Origin: Chloroflexota bacterium
GTDB lineage: Bacteria > Chloroflexota > Anaerolineae > Aggregatilineales > Phototrophicaceae
Reading direction: 5' to 3'
Assembly (NCBI GenBank): GCA_011525385.1
Contig: WTGF01000067.1
Span: 1 to 33,830 of the forward strand
Length of the DNA stretch: 33,830 nucleotides
In this document: positions 32,330 through 33,830 of the stretch, piece after piece
Layout: every line of letters begins with the position of its first letter
Numbering within the stretch: the stretch's first letter is position 1
The notes under the pieces: model-generated
What the model was told of the DNA's origin: nothing
What the model saw: the letters and a program-made list of their open reading frames with translations, nothing else
The model's database searches: none
Translations under genes and position numbers: made by a program

Positions 32330-33830
32330 ATGGTAAGGGAACTGCTGCGCGAGCGCTGGCAGCGCGACAGAATCGCCGTGCTGCTCTATCTGCTGACCTT
32401 CGTGGTCATGAGCTATCCCTTTGTCGCCCGCATGCACAACCATCTGCCGATGGACAATGTCGATACGCATCAAGCGCTGTGGCAGAACTGGTGGGTGCTG
32501 GAAGCGCTGAGGCAGGGGCGCGACGTCAACTATACGCCTTACCTGTTCCATCCGGAGGGCCTGGATTACACGCTGCAGCCGCCGCGCTGGACCGGTCTGG
32601 TTTTCTGGACGCCGCTGTATCTGCTCTTTGGCGACCCCTTCGCCTTCAATATGACAGCGGCGATCGGCATTCTGCTGCGGGCGTACGGCATGTATCTCTT
32701 CGGCCTGCTCATCTTCAAACGCCGCATTCCGGCCTGGGTTTGTGGCGCTTTCTATGCCTTTGCCGGCGCCAACCTGACTCATGCCTTGCAGCAGCCATTT
32801 ACGGGCGCGTCGGAGTGGATCTCCTGGTTCATGCTGGCTTTTGTCTACGGGCTTATGCGGATTCGGGCGGGGGAGGACAGCCGCGCATTACGCTGGACGA
32901 TGCTTATCGCGGCTGTTCTGTTTTCCTTGAATGTCTACGCCAACCTGAAAATAGGCATCTTCGCCATGTTGCTGGGCGGGGGATTTGCCCTGCTCTACAT
33001 GATTGCTCATCGGCTCTGGAGGCTGCGAAGTTTCTGGAAATCGATGATCATATTCGGGCTGGCAAGTCTCATTATTTGCGCGCCGTCGCTATTGCCAATG
33101 ATTCGTTCTGAAGATTTATTCGCCGCGGCTTCCGACCCGGTCATTGCGAATGTCTGGGGAGGCATGGACCTGCTGACATATCTCAAGGCTGATCATGATC
33201 GGCCGCTGAATTATATGGCGAGCATCGCCAGTCTCAGCGGCGACCAGGTCGAACATACCTTCGTGACCTGGGGACTGTCGCATGTGGGGCTGGTCAGCGT
33301 TTTCTTCGCTTTCGGGGGCCTTGTCTATGCTATCAGAATTGAACGGCCGGCCCTGATCTGGTTCATCCTGGCGCTGGTTTTCTGGCTATTGAGCCTGGGC
33401 GTCGTGATCTATATCAATCGATCAGCGCTCGATTTTTACTGGACGCCATATCGACTCCTGGAAGACAACTTCATTTTCCGCGCCTTGAAGTGGCCCTTCC
33501 GCATGGCCCTGGTTTTTCTTTTCCCGTATTCGGTTTTGATCGGCTATGGACTGTATTATCGCCTGCGTTCGACTGTATTGGATCGAAAGCAGCAATTGCT
33601 TCTGATTGTTTCCGTCATCGCGTTGCTATACGGCACCAGCATTTTTCCCATTCCGACCCGTGACGCGCCTCGTCCAGCGTATTTATCGAAGCTGGCGGAA
33701 CTCCCGGAGGGCGCCATCATTGACGTGCCCTTTGGTCGACACGTCTCCAAGTATTATATGTCCGTGCAACGCTACCTGTATAGTATCGGGTTATCATGGT
33801 GTCATCTCGAAGTGCGAAAAGGAAGCATTA
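32330..33830 (+). CDS. Large GT-C-like integral membrane protein, partial (3' end outside window)
   Basis: An uninterrupted frame of 500 codons runs from ATG 32330 to the window edge, preceded by GGGA. The first helix (LLYLLTFVVMSYP, about 18-30) is followed by a loop with Asp42 and Asp45 (MDNVDTHQALWQNWW), as in GT-C-fold enzymes whose first loop carries catalytic acids, and then by at least nine more helices. The C-terminal soluble part is just starting (AIIDVPFGRHVSKYYMSVQ). It resembles uncharacterised YfhO/GT39-like proteins of Chloroflexota and would transfer a sugar from a lipid carrier. The last 25 residues seem less family-like, which may reflect poor sequence at the edge. Confidence 0.75.
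   Translation, partial: MVRELLRERWQRDRIAVLLYLLTFVVMSYPFVARMHNHLPMDNVDTHQALWQNWWVLEALRQGRDVNYTPYLFHPEGLDYTLQPPRWTGLVFWTPLYLLFGDPFAFNMTAAIGILLRAYGMYLFGLLIFKRRIPAWVCGAFYAFAGANLTHALQQPFTGASEWISWFMLAFVYGLMRIRAGEDSRALRWTMLIAAVLFSLNVYANLKIGIFAMLLGGGFALLYMIAHRLWRLRSFWKSMIIFGLASLIICAPSLLPMIRSEDLFAAASDPVIANVWGGMDLLTYLKADHDRPLNYMASIASLSGDQVEHTFVTWGLSHVGLVSVFFAFGGLVYAIRIERPALIWFILALVFWLLSLGVVIYINRSALDFYWTPYRLLEDNFIFRALKWPFRMALVFLFPYSVLIGYGLYYRLRSTVLDRKQQLLLIVSVIALLYGTSIFPIPTRDAPRPAYLSKLAELPEGAIIDVPFGRHVSKYYMSVQRYLYSIGLSWCHLEVRKGSI

Noticed and set aside
1..33830. tRNA or rRNA genes
   Set aside because: I scanned all gaps for TTCGAA-type T-loops with acceptor pairing and for conserved rRNA segments and found none.
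33750..33830. Frameshift or end error in the partial GT-C-like gene
   Set aside because: The last residues look less family-like than those before, but with the 3' end missing I cannot tell divergence from sequence error.

Overview
The window looks like a piece of chromosome from a moderately GC-rich bacterium, probably a member of the Chloroflexota (Anaerolineae-like). I base this on the fused alpha-beta glycyl-tRNA synthetase, the form of the principal sigma factor, the DUF4013-type and GT-C-type membrane proteins and the many REP-like intergenic hairpins. This placement is an inference; no rRNA or tRNA gene is present to fix it. Codon use and gene density are uniform, and I see no phage, intact insertion sequence, plasmid or CRISPR.

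Layout. 1-502 is a repeat-bearing leader. 503-2942 (+) holds frr, uppS and an aldo/keto reductase. 2956-11507 (-) holds, in order of position, a UPF0104 flippase-like membrane protein, alanine dehydrogenase, a C45 acyltransferase/hydrolase-type protein, a Mg/Co-chelatase AAA+ and VWA pair, and a membrane-anchored FHA protein. 12166-13110 (+) is a PfkB sugar-phosphate kinase. 13432-18342 (+) is a three-gene ABC export/auxiliary operon: a GldA-like ATPase, a permease fused to a GldG-like domain, and a DUF4340 protein. 18766-27432 (+) is an information-processing run: glyQS, dnaG, the rpoD-type sigma factor, endonuclease V and a DUF4013 membrane protein. 27417-30246 (-) holds a GT4 glycosyltransferase, a small four-helix membrane protein and an M19 dipeptidase-like protein. 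30378-32036 (+) is an ABC-F ATPase. From 32330 (+) a large GT-C-like membrane protein runs off the right edge.

Main result. The chelatase pair is best read as one gene of 692 codons interrupted by a -1 frame change exactly at a run of nine A (coding strand; T9 at 7981-7989). Normal decoding gives a 373-residue ChlI-like AAA+ protein. A -1 slip gives a full ChlD/CobT-like AAA+, linker and VWA protein. Programmed frameshifting of this kind has been described for chlD genes in cobalamin producers that lack a separate small subunit. A sequencing error in the homopolymer is the alternative.

The second theme is intergenic. A family of hairpin repeats (core GGGCGACC / GGTCGCCC, often flanked by GTAG and CTAC) sits at most transcription-unit boundaries. 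Its stem tips co-vary between copies, and one copy has a 149-bp inverted-repeat insertion placed in its loop with a 7-bp target duplication. A separate 463-bp interval upstream of the kinase gene is bounded by 20-bp inverted repeats, and a third repeat family occurs at both ends of the window.
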